Source: Emergencia timonensis (GTDB lineage: Bacteria; Bacillota; Clostridia; Peptostreptococcales; Anaerovoracaceae). Taken from it: a stretch of 64,000 nucleotides of DNA. Under the pieces are notes generated by a model. That model was not told the DNA's origin. It made no database searches and worked only from the letters and a program-made list of their open reading frames with translations. The stretch lies in contig NZ_FLKM01000009.1 in the NCBI RefSeq assembly GCF_900086585.1, forward strand, positions 992,001 through 1,056,000. Direction: 5' to 3'. Shown piece after piece: positions 42,991 through 51,078 of this stretch. The position numbers and the translations under genes are program-made. Positions within the stretch are counted from its first letter, which is position 1; each line of letters opens with the position of its first letter.

Positions 42991-43625
42991 ATAGCAAAAG
43001 AGAAGCGAAAAAGATATTGAAAGCCTATGGGAAAGCTGCTTATCAAGAACGAGTCAAATACGTGGATTCTTTCTCCGAAGAGAAAGCCGCGTTTCTTCGG
43101 AAAATCAGTTATCGACGTGTGATGAAGAGATGTATGCTTGTGGCGCTGATTTTGATATTGACATTTTCACTGCTCGTAATAGGCGCAAATGCCCTGGGCA
43201 TAAAATTTCTCAACCTGTCTATTTTTGAAACGGATACGCATAGCGAGATAACGGGCAATCAAGGGAACAAGACTGCTGATGCAGGAGAGGTAAAGTTTTA
43301 TAGGCCGGATTATATACCAAAGGGATACAGCTTAGTCGAAGAAGATGGAATTGAAGACATCAAAATGACTTACATATATAAAAATAATAAAGATGAATAC
43401 CTATATATTAATGAAAGCGTAGAAGATAAATTCAGTCATCAGATTGACAATGAAGATTGTGAAATCAGCACGGAAACGATATTGGACATGGAGGTGCGCG
43501 TATACCGATATAAAGAGCCTGCTAACAGCTGTATCTATATCATGAAAAAAGGAAATCTGTATATTGAGATATCAGGTAACCTGAAAGATGATGAGATGAA
43601 AAAAATTATTTACAGCCTAAAATAA
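42987..43625 (+). CDS. Membrane protein with C-terminal DUF4367-like domain, probable anti-sigma
   Basis: 212 residues: basic cytoplasmic N-terminus of about 50 residues, one membrane helix (CMLVALILILTFSLLVIGAN), then an outside domain of 130 residues with FYRPDYIPKGYSLVEED and a closing ISGNLKDDEMKKIIYSLK, typical of DUF4367. The start overlaps the sigma stop. Topology and position suit an anti-sigma factor that holds the sigma factor at the membrane until an outside signal arrives; no ZAS zinc motif is visible. Confidence 0.7.
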   Translation: MNSKREAKKILKAYGKAAYQERVKYVDSFSEEKAAFLRKISYRRVMKRCMLVALILILTFSLLVIGANALGIKFLNLSIFETDTHSEITGNQGNKTADAGEVKFYRPDYIPKGYSLVEEDGIEDIKMTYIYKNNKDEYLYINESVEDKFSHQIDNEDCEISTETILDMEVRVYRYKEPANSCIYIMKKGNLYIEISGNLKDDEMKKIIYSLK

Positions 43626-43708
43626 ATAAGATAAAAAATTTTTGTTTGTCCAATTTCCTTGAGATTTTACGTTAAGCCTATATAGAAAAATATCAAGGAG
43701 GAATGAAA

Positions 43709-44131
43709 ATGCGAAAAATGATTAGTATCGGGTTGGCTGCTGTGATGCTGTTGAGCAGTTTCGGCTTATGTTTTGCTGCAGAAGAGACGAGTGCTTCAGT
43801 TGAAGAAATCAGCCCAAGATTTGCTGCTGTGCGTGATGTAGAAAGTAATGTTGTCATAACTGGAGGGAACGCACTATTTTATGTGAAAGTTATGCCGAAA
43901 TCTTCAACTTCTATCAGTTACATCAATGTCACCCTGAAGCTGGTCAACAGCAGCGGAACTGTTTTAAAGACTGTGACAGACAAGGTGTATTTTTCGAATG
44001 GCTATTTTAAGTTGTCTAGTAACAAGACTGTCAGCAGAGGAACCTATCATGCGGAATATACCCTGAAGGTTTATAAGTCCGGAAGTCTTGTGGAAACAAT
44101 AAGCGGAAAATCTTTGAGTGAGAAATATTAA
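43709..44131 (+). CDS. Small secreted protein (DUF6147-like)
   Basis: 140 residues from the ATG at 43709, seven bases after AAGGAGG; an ATG at 43703 is too close to it. Signal peptide MRKMISIGLAAVMLLSSFGL ending CFA-A. The mature part is beta-rich with SYINVTLKLVNSSGTVLKT and GTYHAEYTLKVYKSG, like small DUF6147-type exported proteins. Probably a target of the neighbouring sigma factor. Terminator follows. Confidence 0.65.
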   Translation: MRKMISIGLAAVMLLSSFGLCFAAEETSASVEEISPRFAAVRDVESNVVITGGNALFYVKVMPKSSTSISYINVTLKLVNSSGTVLKTVTDKVYFSNGYFKLSSNKTVSRGTYHAEYTLKVYKSGSLVETISGKSLSEKY

Positions 44132-44186
44132 CTGTTTTTCTGACTTTGAAGTGCAGGAACTCTAGGCAACAAAAGAACACAATACT

Positions 44187-44230
44187 GACACCATCCAAAC
44201 AATCCATGGACTATTTGGATGGTGTCAATT
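44187..44230 (+). terminator. Terminator after the small secreted protein
   Basis: Perfect 13-bp stem GACACCATCCAAA / TTTGGATGGTGTC, then AATTT; the T-run is weak. Confidence 0.6.
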
Positions 44231-44460
44231 TGCATGAGAAGCTATCCCTCAAGGGGCATATACTTCTGGTTGTCGTGATAAAATGTCTTAAAACTTCAGT
44301 ATTTCAATTATTTAGCAGTCTCAAATTGTGCCACATACTTTTGCTAGATCCCGAGAAAATTGTCCTTACCCTATATTTCTAATGCTTCAGAAACTTTCAC
44401 GCCTCTCGAGAGGGCGTTTAATGTTCCAGAAGATGCCAGAAGACAGTTCGTGGCTTCAGT

Positions 44461-44727
44461 TTATTCTACATAATACCTAATCTCGCAGATCAAGCGGTGG
44501 TTGTAAGTGCTGTCGAACATCAAGATATCAGCAGATACACCTAATATTTGTGTTAAACTACAAAAATTTTTAAGCGACATCCCTTTGGCGCCACATTCTA
44601 TATCTCCAATAAACTTACATGATACATCTACTTGCTCTGCCAACTGCTCTCGTGTCAAATTTAACATTTCTCGATATTTGCGAATTCTTTCTCCCATTTC
44701 TACTTGGTCCAATTGTTGTAATTTCAT
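44461..44727 (-). CDS. XRE-family helix-turn-helix regulator
   Basis: 88 residues, minus strand, from the ATG at 44727 (AAAGG eight bases before); a further ATG at 44781 would add 18 residues without a better ribosome site. XRE helix-turn-helix in residues about 15-70: RIRKYREMLNLTREQLAEQV, KFIGDIECGAKGMSLKNF, LTQILGVSADIL. Small DNA-binding repressor type. It stands alone between two plus-strand sigma modules; target unknown. Confidence 0.78.
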   Translation of the reverse strand: MKLQQLDQVEMGERIRKYREMLNLTREQLAEQVDVSCKFIGDIECGAKGMSLKNFCSLTQILGVSADILMFDSTYNHRLICEIRYYVE

Positions 44728-44907
44728 TTCTGTAACCTTTATCCTTTCTATTATTAAAAAGGGTATGGTTTTAAAACGCAAAAGATATTCAGCGCAGACT
44801 AAGACCTCTTACATTGTGTGTTTGACGAAAGCGTATAAGGCAAAATATCCCCTATATATAAACGAAAATATAGTGATGGATTGGACAAAAAAGTTTTTAA
44901 TTCCTTG

Positions 44908-44936
44908 TGACATTTTACCTCTGTCAAAGGTATAAT
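44908..44936 (+). promoter_or_regulatory. Promoter of the second sigma module
   Basis: TGACAT (44908-44913), 17-bp spacer, TATAAT (44931-44936). Confidence 0.55.
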
Positions 44937-44973
44937 AAGTGAAATGCATTTCAAGAGGACAAAAGGAGAGGGC

Positions 44974-45453
44974 ATGAGATTTGATATAGATGAGATATTT
45001 GAACGATACAAGGATCACATCTTTGCGATTGGGTTCAACTATTTTCAGAATTCCATCGATGCAGACGACGTGGTGCAGGAAGTTTTCTATAAACTATATA
45101 AAAGTAATAAGGACTTTGAGAGTGAGGACCACCTGCGCAATTGGCTGATCAGGGTGGCGATCAACGAATGTAAGCGGGTCACCTTGTCCTCCTGGTTCAA
45201 GAAGAAGGAGCCGTTGGAGGACTACGCCAAGACACTGGTCTGGAACGATCCGGAGGAGAGCGAAGTATTTTTGGCAGTGATGAACCTGCCAAAAAAATAC
45301 AGGACTGTCATCCATCTATATTACTATGAGAACTATTCGATCAAAGAAATTGCCGACCTTTTGGGAATGAGCAGTACGGCCGTCAGCACCCAATTACTCC
45401 GCGGAAGAAAAAAATTAAAGGAAAAACTATTGGAGGTATGGAAAGATGAATAA
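44974..45453 (+). CDS. RNA polymerase sigma factor, sigma-70 (ECF-like)
   Basis: 159 residues from the ATG at 44974, with AAAGGAG upstream; an ATG at 44944 lies too close to the promoter. Region 2 contains FQNSIDADDVVQEVFYKLY, then WLIRVAINECKR, and region 4 LPKKYRTVIHLYYYENYSIK with the helix-turn-helix LLGMSSTAVSTQLLRGRKKL. Standard ECF size. Overlaps the next gene by eight bases, so sigma and its partner are co-translated. Confidence 0.88.
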   Translation: MRFDIDEIFERYKDHIFAIGFNYFQNSIDADDVVQEVFYKLYKSNKDFESEDHLRNWLIRVAINECKRVTLSSWFKKKEPLEDYAKTLVWNDPEESEVFLAVMNLPKKYRTVIHLYYYENYSIKEIADLLGMSSTAVSTQLLRGRKKLKEKLLEVWKDE

Positions 45454-45769
45454 CATGGGACTTTACAAAAAGACATTTTCGAGGCTTCATGCTTCCGGCA
45501 GTTTGGATTTGGAGGTAATGGAGATGAAGAAAAGAGGAACAGGATTCCGATGCAGAAGAAGTCTGCTGGTATTTACTGCAATTATGACGGTGATGCTGGC
45601 CATGAGCGCTATTGCATATGCTGCGGCTGGCGATAAGATCGTGGAGCGGGTCAAGGTCTGGCTCGGCAGCGAGAGCGTGGATCTGAAGGAGGGAGAAATC
45701 AGTCAGAACGAGGACGGAGATTTTGTCATCAAAATCAAAATCGATGATAAGACTTATAAGGCTGATTAG
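45446..45769 (+). CDS. Small membrane protein, probable anti-sigma partner
   Basis: 107 residues: cytoplasmic N-terminus of about 35 residues with KKTFSRLHAS, one membrane helix (LLVFTAIMTVMLAMSAIAYA) and a short outside tail of about 45 residues with VKVWLGSESVDLKEGEISQN. It starts inside the sigma gene. The plan is that of a minimal anti-sigma factor of the kind seen with Firmicutes ECF factors (N-terminal AcrR/DUF-like). No enzyme motif. Confidence 0.65.
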   Translation: MNNMGLYKKTFSRLHASGSLDLEVMEMKKRGTGFRCRRSLLVFTAIMTVMLAMSAIAYAAAGDKIVERVKVWLGSESVDLKEGEISQNEDGDFVIKIKIDDKTYKAD

Positions 45770-45797
45770 AACTGAGCAGAAGAAAAAACGATGAACA

Positions 45798-45846
45798 CGA
45801 GGTCGTAAAGTTTCTTGAGTTATAGACTTTACGGCCTTGTTTTTTA
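45798..45846 (+). terminator. Terminator after the second sigma module
   Basis: GAGGTCGTAAAGT pairs with ACTTTACGGCCTTG (one or two mismatches), followed by six T. Confidence 0.7.
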
Positions 45847-45892
45847 TCTGCAGTTGAAGCCGGACGACAGTATGAGGTCAAAATAAATTCCA

Positions 45893-45921
45893 TTGACATA
45901 ACTACAGCCATGATATTAAAA
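45893..45921 (+). promoter_or_regulatory. Possible promoter of the sigma-54 activator gene
   Basis: TTGACA (45893-45898), 17-bp spacer, TTAAAA as a poor -10. Confidence 0.35.
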
Positions 45922-45969
45922 TCTATTTAATCAGATGCATCTTATAGGTAGTATGACGAGGTTGAAAAA

Positions 45970-47694
45970 ATGGACAGAATAGATTTTACTGTGATGAGAG
46001 AACAGATTAACAGTGCTTTTAGCGGATTTGCAGTCATTGATGAAGATGGAATTATCAAGAACGTAAACCGCTCTTTTGAGCGGAATTTCGGGCTCTCTGC
46101 CGCTGCAGTCATCGGCAGGCCGCTTGATATCATCGTTCCAGAGTTTAAGCTGCAGAAGCAGGTGACCGATGGCGTATTTGAAACGGAGATAGAGGGCCAA
46201 TGCTATTACCTAATTCCAACAGAGCTTTGCAGCGGGGAAAACGGTCATTGGATGGGGATCTCCTTCATCAATGTCACTGTCAGCGGAGAACTGGCGGCAA
46301 AGCTGAAAGATGAAAGAAATCTGAATGCAGAGCTGGCCGAAATCCTGGAAGGGTCTTTTGACGGCATTTTGGTAACTGATAAGGACGGTAAGATCCTTTT
46401 TGTCAACAGCTCGTATGAACGTGTGGCAGAGATTAAGAGAAGTGACATGGAAGGAAAGTCTATGCGGGATTTGATCAATCCTGTCTGGATGCCCAATTCT
46501 GTAGCTTATGTAGTGGCAGAACAGAAAACGACTGTATCAAAGAGGCAGATTGTCAAATCGGGGCGCCATATCATGGTGACTGGGAAACCTATTTTCGACC
46601 GAGATGGTGAAATTAAAAAAATCGTCATCAATGCACGGGACATCACAGAAATCTATGATTTGTCGGAAGAACTCCAAAAGTCGAAGTCAGCGGAAAAACT
46701 CTATATGGAGCGGCTTTCGGACTTTTCACAGATGAATCAGAAGGCGTCTCCGATCCTGGCAGTGAGCAAAGAAATGAAAGACGCCCTATCTCTGGCAGAG
46801 AAGGTGGCAAATTTCCAGGCTACGGTACTCATTTTGGGAGAATCGGGCGTCGGCAAGGAAGAAGTCGCAAAGTTCATACACAAAAACAGCATGCGCAGGG
46901 ACAAACCTTTTATCGCCATCAACTGCGGGGCGATACCAGACAATCTCTTGGAATCTGAACTTTTTGGCTACGAAAAAGGGGCTTTTACAGGGGCAATCAA
47001 CACTGGCAAAGAAGGACTGCTGGAAGCCGCAGCAGGCGGAACTGTATTCCTGGACGAAATCGGTGAAACGCCTTTGGATTTTCAAGTGAAGCTGCTGCGG
47101 TTTTTAGAGAGCAAAGAAATCCGACGTGTCGGTTCCAACCATTCAAAAAGCGTGGACGTGCGGGTGCTTGCGGCGACCAATCGGAACTTGGAGACGATGA
47201 TAGAAGAAGGAACCTTCCGACGGGATTTATATTACCGGATCAACGTGGTGCAGATTGAAGTGCCGCCCCTGCGAAAGCGAAAGGAAGATATCGTGCCCTT
47301 GGCATCCTTCTTTTTGCAGAAATACAATCAAAAGTACGGGCAGGAAAAACTGCTGACCATGGAATTGGTTGACGAGTTGGAAAAATACCAGTGGGTGGGA
47401 AATGTGAGAGAACTGAAAAATGTCATCGAAAACATGGTTATCGTCAGCAATAACGAGTATCTGCAGACGGAGGACCTGCCTTGGGATGTGAAGGATAAAA
47501 AGATGCAAAAACGGAGGCTGATTGATGAAATCTCTGAACAGGATCTGACACTGGGAGAAGCTGTCGCAGAACTGGAAAAGCAAATTTTGCTGCGAACCAG
47601 AGAAACCTGCAGTTCGACCAGAGAGATGGCTGTCAAATTGGACGTGAATCAGTCCACCATTGTCAGAAAGATGCAGAAATATAACATAGGATAA
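45970..47694 (+). CDS. Sigma-54-dependent activator with two PAS domains
   Basis: 574 residues. PAS 1 at about 15-110 (FAVIDEDGIIKNVNRSFERN) and PAS 2 at about 118-235 (GILVTDKDGKILFVNSSYE), then an AAA+ domain: Walker A GESGVGKE (290-297), the sigma-54 contact loop GAFTGA (337-342) and Walker B GGTVFLDE. A TyrR/Fis-type helix-turn-helix ends the chain (CSSTREMAVKLDVNQSTIV). It senses a small molecule through the PAS domains and drives open-complex formation at sigma-54 promoters. It is encoded right before the clear -24/-12 site at 47861 and probably also controls those at 62.6 and 63.2 kb. Confidence 0.92.
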   Translation: MDRIDFTVMREQINSAFSGFAVIDEDGIIKNVNRSFERNFGLSAAAVIGRPLDIIVPEFKLQKQVTDGVFETEIEGQCYYLIPTELCSGENGHWMGISFINVTVSGELAAKLKDERNLNAELAEILEGSFDGILVTDKDGKILFVNSSYERVAEIKRSDMEGKSMRDLINPVWMPNSVAYVVAEQKTTVSKRQIVKSGRHIMVTGKPIFDRDGEIKKIVINARDITEIYDLSEELQKSKSAEKLYMERLSDFSQMNQKASPILAVSKEMKDALSLAEKVANFQATVLILGESGVGKEEVAKFIHKNSMRRDKPFIAINCGAIPDNLLESELFGYEKGAFTGAINTGKEGLLEAAAGGTVFLDEIGETPLDFQVKLLRFLESKEIRRVGSNHSKSVDVRVLAATNRNLETMIEEGTFRRDLYYRINVVQIEVPPLRKRKEDIVPLASFFLQKYNQKYGQEKLLTMELVDELEKYQWVGNVRELKNVIENMVIVSNNEYLQTEDLPWDVKDKKMQKRRLIDEISEQDLTLGEAVAELEKQILLRTRETCSSTREMAVKLDVNQSTIVRKMQKYNIG

Positions 47695-47760
47695 CCCCCG
47701 CAAATATGCATAAATGTAGCAGTAGATGCGTTGACGCATCGAAAGAGGAGGCGCAGAAGA

Positions 47761-47791
47761 AAAGACGGATGATTTCCGTCTTTTTCTTTTT
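47761..47791 (+). terminator. Terminator after the activator gene
   Basis: AAAGACGGA pairs with TCCGTCTTT, then a T-rich tail (TTCTTTTTTT). Confidence 0.75.
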
Positions 47792-47860
47792 TTGATAAAA
47801 CCTCTGAATTTGCAACGATAAGACGCAGGCGATGCAGAAAAGACAGAGAGGAAGAGAACT

Positions 47861-47875
47861 TGGCACGATTCTTGT
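47861..47875 (+). promoter_or_regulatory. Sigma-54 promoter of the fermentation operon
   Basis: TGGCAC-N5-TTGT (GG at 47862-47863), close to the TGGCAC-N5-TTGC consensus. Start expected near 47886, 36 bp before the acyl-CoA dehydrogenase ATG. A palindrome GATGCG-TTGA-CGCATC at 47725-47740, about 120 bp upstream, could be the activator's binding site. Confidence 0.85.
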
Positions 47876-47921
47876 TATAAATAGAAATAAGGAATTCTCA
47901 GATAAGAACAGGAGGAGAAAG

Positions 47922-49061
47922 ATGGAATTTACTTATTCAAGAGAACAGGAAATGGTAAAGAAGATGCTGAAAGAATTTGCAGAAAACGAAATCGCACCCA
48001 TTTCAGCAGAAATTGACGAAAAAGCAGAGTATCCATACGAGACGATAGCCAAGCTGGGGGAGCTGGGACTGATGGGCATGCCCTTTCCCCAAAGCTATGG
48101 CGGCGCCGGTACGGATTACCTCACATACATCATGGCTATTGAAGAGATATCCAAGGTAGACGCTGCCCATGGCGTCATCATTCAGACCCATAATGCCCTT
48201 TGCTGCTGGCCTATCTTTACTTACGGCACAGAAGAACAGAAACAGCAATATCTGCCTGATCTTCTTTCTGGCAAGAAGCTGGGAGCTTTTGGACTGACGG
48301 AACCCAATGCGGGAACCGATGCAGCCGGGACGCAGACAAAAGCTGTACTCGATGGAGAGGAATGGATTCTCAACGGAAGCAAGATCTTCATTTCTGGCGG
48401 CGGTATTGCAGACGTTTACATCATCATGGCGATGACAGATCAGTCAAAGGGAACCAAGGGCATCAGCGCCTTTATCGTAGAGAAAGGTACACCGGGCTTT
48501 ACTGCTCCGAAACACGAAAACAAGATGGGGATCAGAGGTTCTATTGCGGCGGAACTGGTATTCGAGGACTGCCGTATTCCGAAAGAAAACCTCCTTGGCC
48601 AGGAAGGCAAGGGCTTCAAGGTTGCCATGAGTTCGCTGGATGTGGGCAGGCTCGGCATTGCCGCACAGGCCTTAGGCATCGCACAGGGCGCTTTTGACCA
48701 GACCGTCGCCTACATGAAGCAGAGGAAACAGTTTGGAAAAACACTGGACAAGTTCCAGGCGCTGGCTTTTGAAATGGCCTCCATGAAGACCAGAATCGAC
48801 GGCGCCAGATATCTTCTCTACGACGCCTGTAATACCAGAGACAGAGGGCTTCCGGCTACGGTAGCTGCGGCAGAGGCAAAGCTGGCCTGCTCTGAGGCGG
48901 CGATGTACGTGACGACCAAAGCAGTGCAGTTCCACGGCGGCTATGGATACATCAAAGATTATCCCGTAGAGAGAATGATGAGAGACGCTAAGATTACGGA
49001 AATCTATGAGGGCACATCGGAAGTCATGAAGATGGTCATGGCCGGAGAGATCTTTAAGTAA
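47922..49061 (+). CDS. Acyl-CoA dehydrogenase, butyryl-CoA type
   Basis: 379 residues from the ATG at 47922 (AGGAGGAG five bases upstream). Acyl-CoA dehydrogenase fold with LTEPNAGTDAAGTQTKA, FISGGGIADVY and the C-terminal EIYEGTSEV, where Glu363 is the catalytic base (equivalent to Glu367 of the Megasphaera enzyme). FAD enzyme of the short-chain type; with EtfBA next door it may couple crotonyl-CoA reduction to ferredoxin reduction by electron bifurcation. First gene of the sigma-54 operon. It could also act on another short acyl-CoA. Confidence 0.92.
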   Translation: MEFTYSREQEMVKKMLKEFAENEIAPISAEIDEKAEYPYETIAKLGELGLMGMPFPQSYGGAGTDYLTYIMAIEEISKVDAAHGVIIQTHNALCCWPIFTYGTEEQKQQYLPDLLSGKKLGAFGLTEPNAGTDAAGTQTKAVLDGEEWILNGSKIFISGGGIADVYIIMAMTDQSKGTKGISAFIVEKGTPGFTAPKHENKMGIRGSIAAELVFEDCRIPKENLLGQEGKGFKVAMSSLDVGRLGIAAQALGIAQGAFDQTVAYMKQRKQFGKTLDKFQALAFEMASMKTRIDGARYLLYDACNTRDRGLPATVAAAEAKLACSEAAMYVTTKAVQFHGGYGYIKDYPVERMMRDAKITEIYEGTSEVMKMVMAGEIFK

Positions 49062-49086
49062 TGATACGACTGGAGGAAAAGTGAAG

Positions 49087-49875
49087 ATGAAAATAATCGT
49101 ATGTGTAAAGCAAGTACCAGATACTAATGAAATCAAAATCAATCCTGAAACAGGAACCCTGATCAGGGAAGGCGTTCCTTCCATATTAAATCCAGACGAC
49201 GCCAACGCTTTGGAGCAGGCGCTGCAGGTAAAAGATGCCAATCCGGGAACGGAGGTTACGGTCATCACCATGGGACCGCCTCAGGCAAAAGAGATGCTCC
49301 AGGAATGTGTCGCCATGGGAGCAGATGAGGCCATCCTGCTATCAGACCGTGCCCTGGGCGGTTCAGATACCTGGGCTACTTCCAACGCCATTGCCGCAGG
49401 CATTCGCAAGGCGGGGGATTTTGACATTCTATTTGCAGGCAGACAGGCCATCGACGGCGATACTGCACAGGTGGGGCCGCAGATTGCCGAGAAACTGGGG
49501 GTTCCTCAGGTTACATACGTGAAAGAGTTCGAGATGAAGGAAAACGGCATCGTAGTGAAGAGAGCCCTTGAAAACGGATATGAAATACTGAAAGTAAAAA
49601 CGCCTTGTGTACTGACCGCAATTAAGGAACTGAACCAGCCCAGATATATGTCGGTCAGAGGAATTCTGAAGGCGGCAAAACAGGAAATCAAGGTCTGGAA
49701 TGCAGAGGACATCGGCGTCGATCAGACGACGGTAGGCTTGAAGGCCTCTCCTACCAACGTATTCAAATCCTTTACACCGAAGCCGAAGGGAGCGGGCATC
49801 GCTGTAGAAGGCGATACGCCAAAGGAGAAGGCTGCCAATCTGATGGCGGTACTGAAAGAAAAGCACATTATCTGA
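49087..49875 (+). CDS. etfB: Electron transfer flavoprotein beta subunit
   Basis: 262 residues from the ATG at 49087, with GGAGG nine bases before; the in-frame GTG at 49081 is too close. Family features: VCVKQVPDTNEIKINPETGT, LLSDRALGGSDTWAT and FAGRQAIDGDTAQVG. The extended C-terminal and the GDTAQVG loop fit bifurcating-type EtfB of anaerobes. Partners are the dehydrogenase 25 bp before and etfA 122 bp after. The gap to etfA contains the two-hairpin element. Confidence 0.92.
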   Translation: MKIIVCVKQVPDTNEIKINPETGTLIREGVPSILNPDDANALEQALQVKDANPGTEVTVITMGPPQAKEMLQECVAMGADEAILLSDRALGGSDTWATSNAIAAGIRKAGDFDILFAGRQAIDGDTAQVGPQIAEKLGVPQVTYVKEFEMKENGIVVKRALENGYEILKVKTPCVLTAIKELNQPRYMSVRGILKAAKQEIKVWNAEDIGVDQTTVGLKASPTNVFKSFTPKPKGAGIAVEGDTPKEKAANLMAVLKEKHII

Positions 49876-49886
49876 TATTTGAATTT

Positions 49887-49980
49887 ACGACTAACGCCTA
49901 GCCAGCTGAAGCTGGGGCGTGAAAGCATAAGGTCTGTCCATCAATTTCTTTTGAAATTGGGACCAGACCATTATACGACT
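49887..49980 (+). repeat. Single copy of the two-hairpin operon element
   Basis: ACGACT at both ends (49887 and 49975, 88 bp apart) encloses hairpin A (ACGCC/GGCGT, 3-nt bulge, CCAGC/GCTGG) and hairpin B (GGTCTG/CAGACC, then TCC/GGA with a single C bulge, then CAATTTC/GAAATTG with a 2-nt bulge). The linking phrases AAAGCATAAGG and CCATTATACGACT are the same as in the array at 53.9 kb, while stem sequences differ but keep pairing. It lies between etfB and etfA. Confidence 0.75.
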
Positions 49981-49997
49981 TGATTCTGGAGGGAAAT

Positions 49998-51074
49998 ATG
50001 AAAGATTTTCAAGATTATAAAAACGTGTGGGTCTTTGCAGAGCAGAGGCATGGAAAACTGATGAACGTGGCACTGGAGCTGGTAGGAGAGGGCTACAAGC
50101 TATCAAGGGAAATTGGCGGCGATACGAAAGTATGTGCGGCGCTGGTTGGAAACCATGTTGCGCATTTGGCAGCCGAGCTCTGCGCTTACGGTGCCGACAG
50201 TGTATATGTGCTGGAAGACGAACTTCTGGAGAATTACACCACAGACGGATATGCAAAGGTTATGACCGATGCGATCAATACATATAAGCCGGAGATCGTC
50301 ATCTTTGGCGCTACCCATGTGGGAAGAGATTTGGCGCCAAGAATTGCAGCAAGACTGGACACGGGACTGACAGCAGACTGTACCAGACTGGATATCAATA
50401 TGGCCAACTATATGGAGTATCTTGCGAAAAATACCACCGCCAGCCTGACCGGACTGAATCCGAAGGACGACAGCAAAGGACTGAAGCAGACCAGACCGGC
50501 CTTTGGCGGAAATCTGATGGCTACCATCGTAACGCCCAATACCAGGCCGCAGATGGCGACAGTCAGGCCGGGCGTCATGGCTAAGAGAGAAAAGGCGGAA
50601 GGAGCCGTAGGAGAACGGATCGACGTGAAGGTCAATCTGTCAGAAGAAGACATTCATGTCCAGGTGTTGGAAGTGGTCAAGGCGGCGAAGGAACTGGTTT
50701 CCCTGACCGATGCGGACATCATCTGCTCCGGCGGCAGAGGACTTGGCGACGCGTCGGGATTTGAGCTGATCGGGCAGTTTGCAGAAAAAGTAGGCGGCGT
50801 TGTCGGCGCATCTCGTGCAGCAGTGGATGCAGGATGGATCGACCCCAGTCATCAGGTGGGTCAGACGGGGACCACGGTAAAGCCGCATATTTACTTTGCC
50901 TGCGGCATTTCAGGCGCAATCCAGCATTTGGCGGGTATGCAGACGTCGGATATCATCATTGCGATCAACAAAGATCCAGAGTGCCCGATGATGAAACTGG
51001 CGGACTTTGCAATAGAAGGTGATCTGAAAAAGGTCATTCCGGAAATCATGGCACTCTGGGATGTGGAGGAATAA
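49998..51074 (+). CDS. etfA: Electron transfer flavoprotein alpha subunit
   Basis: 358 residues from the ATG at 49998, with GGAGGG six bases before. Contains the FAD-binding C-terminal domain: [41 protein letters not shown] and [14 protein letters not shown]. Forms the heterodimer with EtfB and passes electrons to or from the acyl-CoA dehydrogenase. Stop lies five bases before the thiolase ATG. Confidence 0.94.
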   Translation: MKDFQDYKNVWVFAEQRHGKLMNVALELVGEGYKLSREIGGDTKVCAALVGNHVAHLAAELCAYGADSVYVLEDELLENYTTDGYAKVMTDAINTYKPEIVIFGATHVGRDLAPRIAARLDTGLTADCTRLDINMANYMEYLAKNTTASLTGLNPKDDSKGLKQTRPAFGGNLMATIVTPNTRPQMATVRPGVMAKREKAEGAVGERIDVKVNLSEEDIHVQVLEVVKAAKELVSLTDADIICSGGRGLGDASGFELIGQFAEKVGGVVGASRAAVDAGWIDPSHQVGQTGTTVKPHIYFACGISGAIQHLAGMQTSDIIIAINKDPECPMMKLADFAIEGDLKKVIPEIMALWDVEE

Positions 51075-51078
51075 GAAG

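Noticed and set aside
44146..44382. 78-residue open frame after the small secreted protein
   Set aside because: It reads through a strong terminator hairpin, lacks a ribosome site and looks random.
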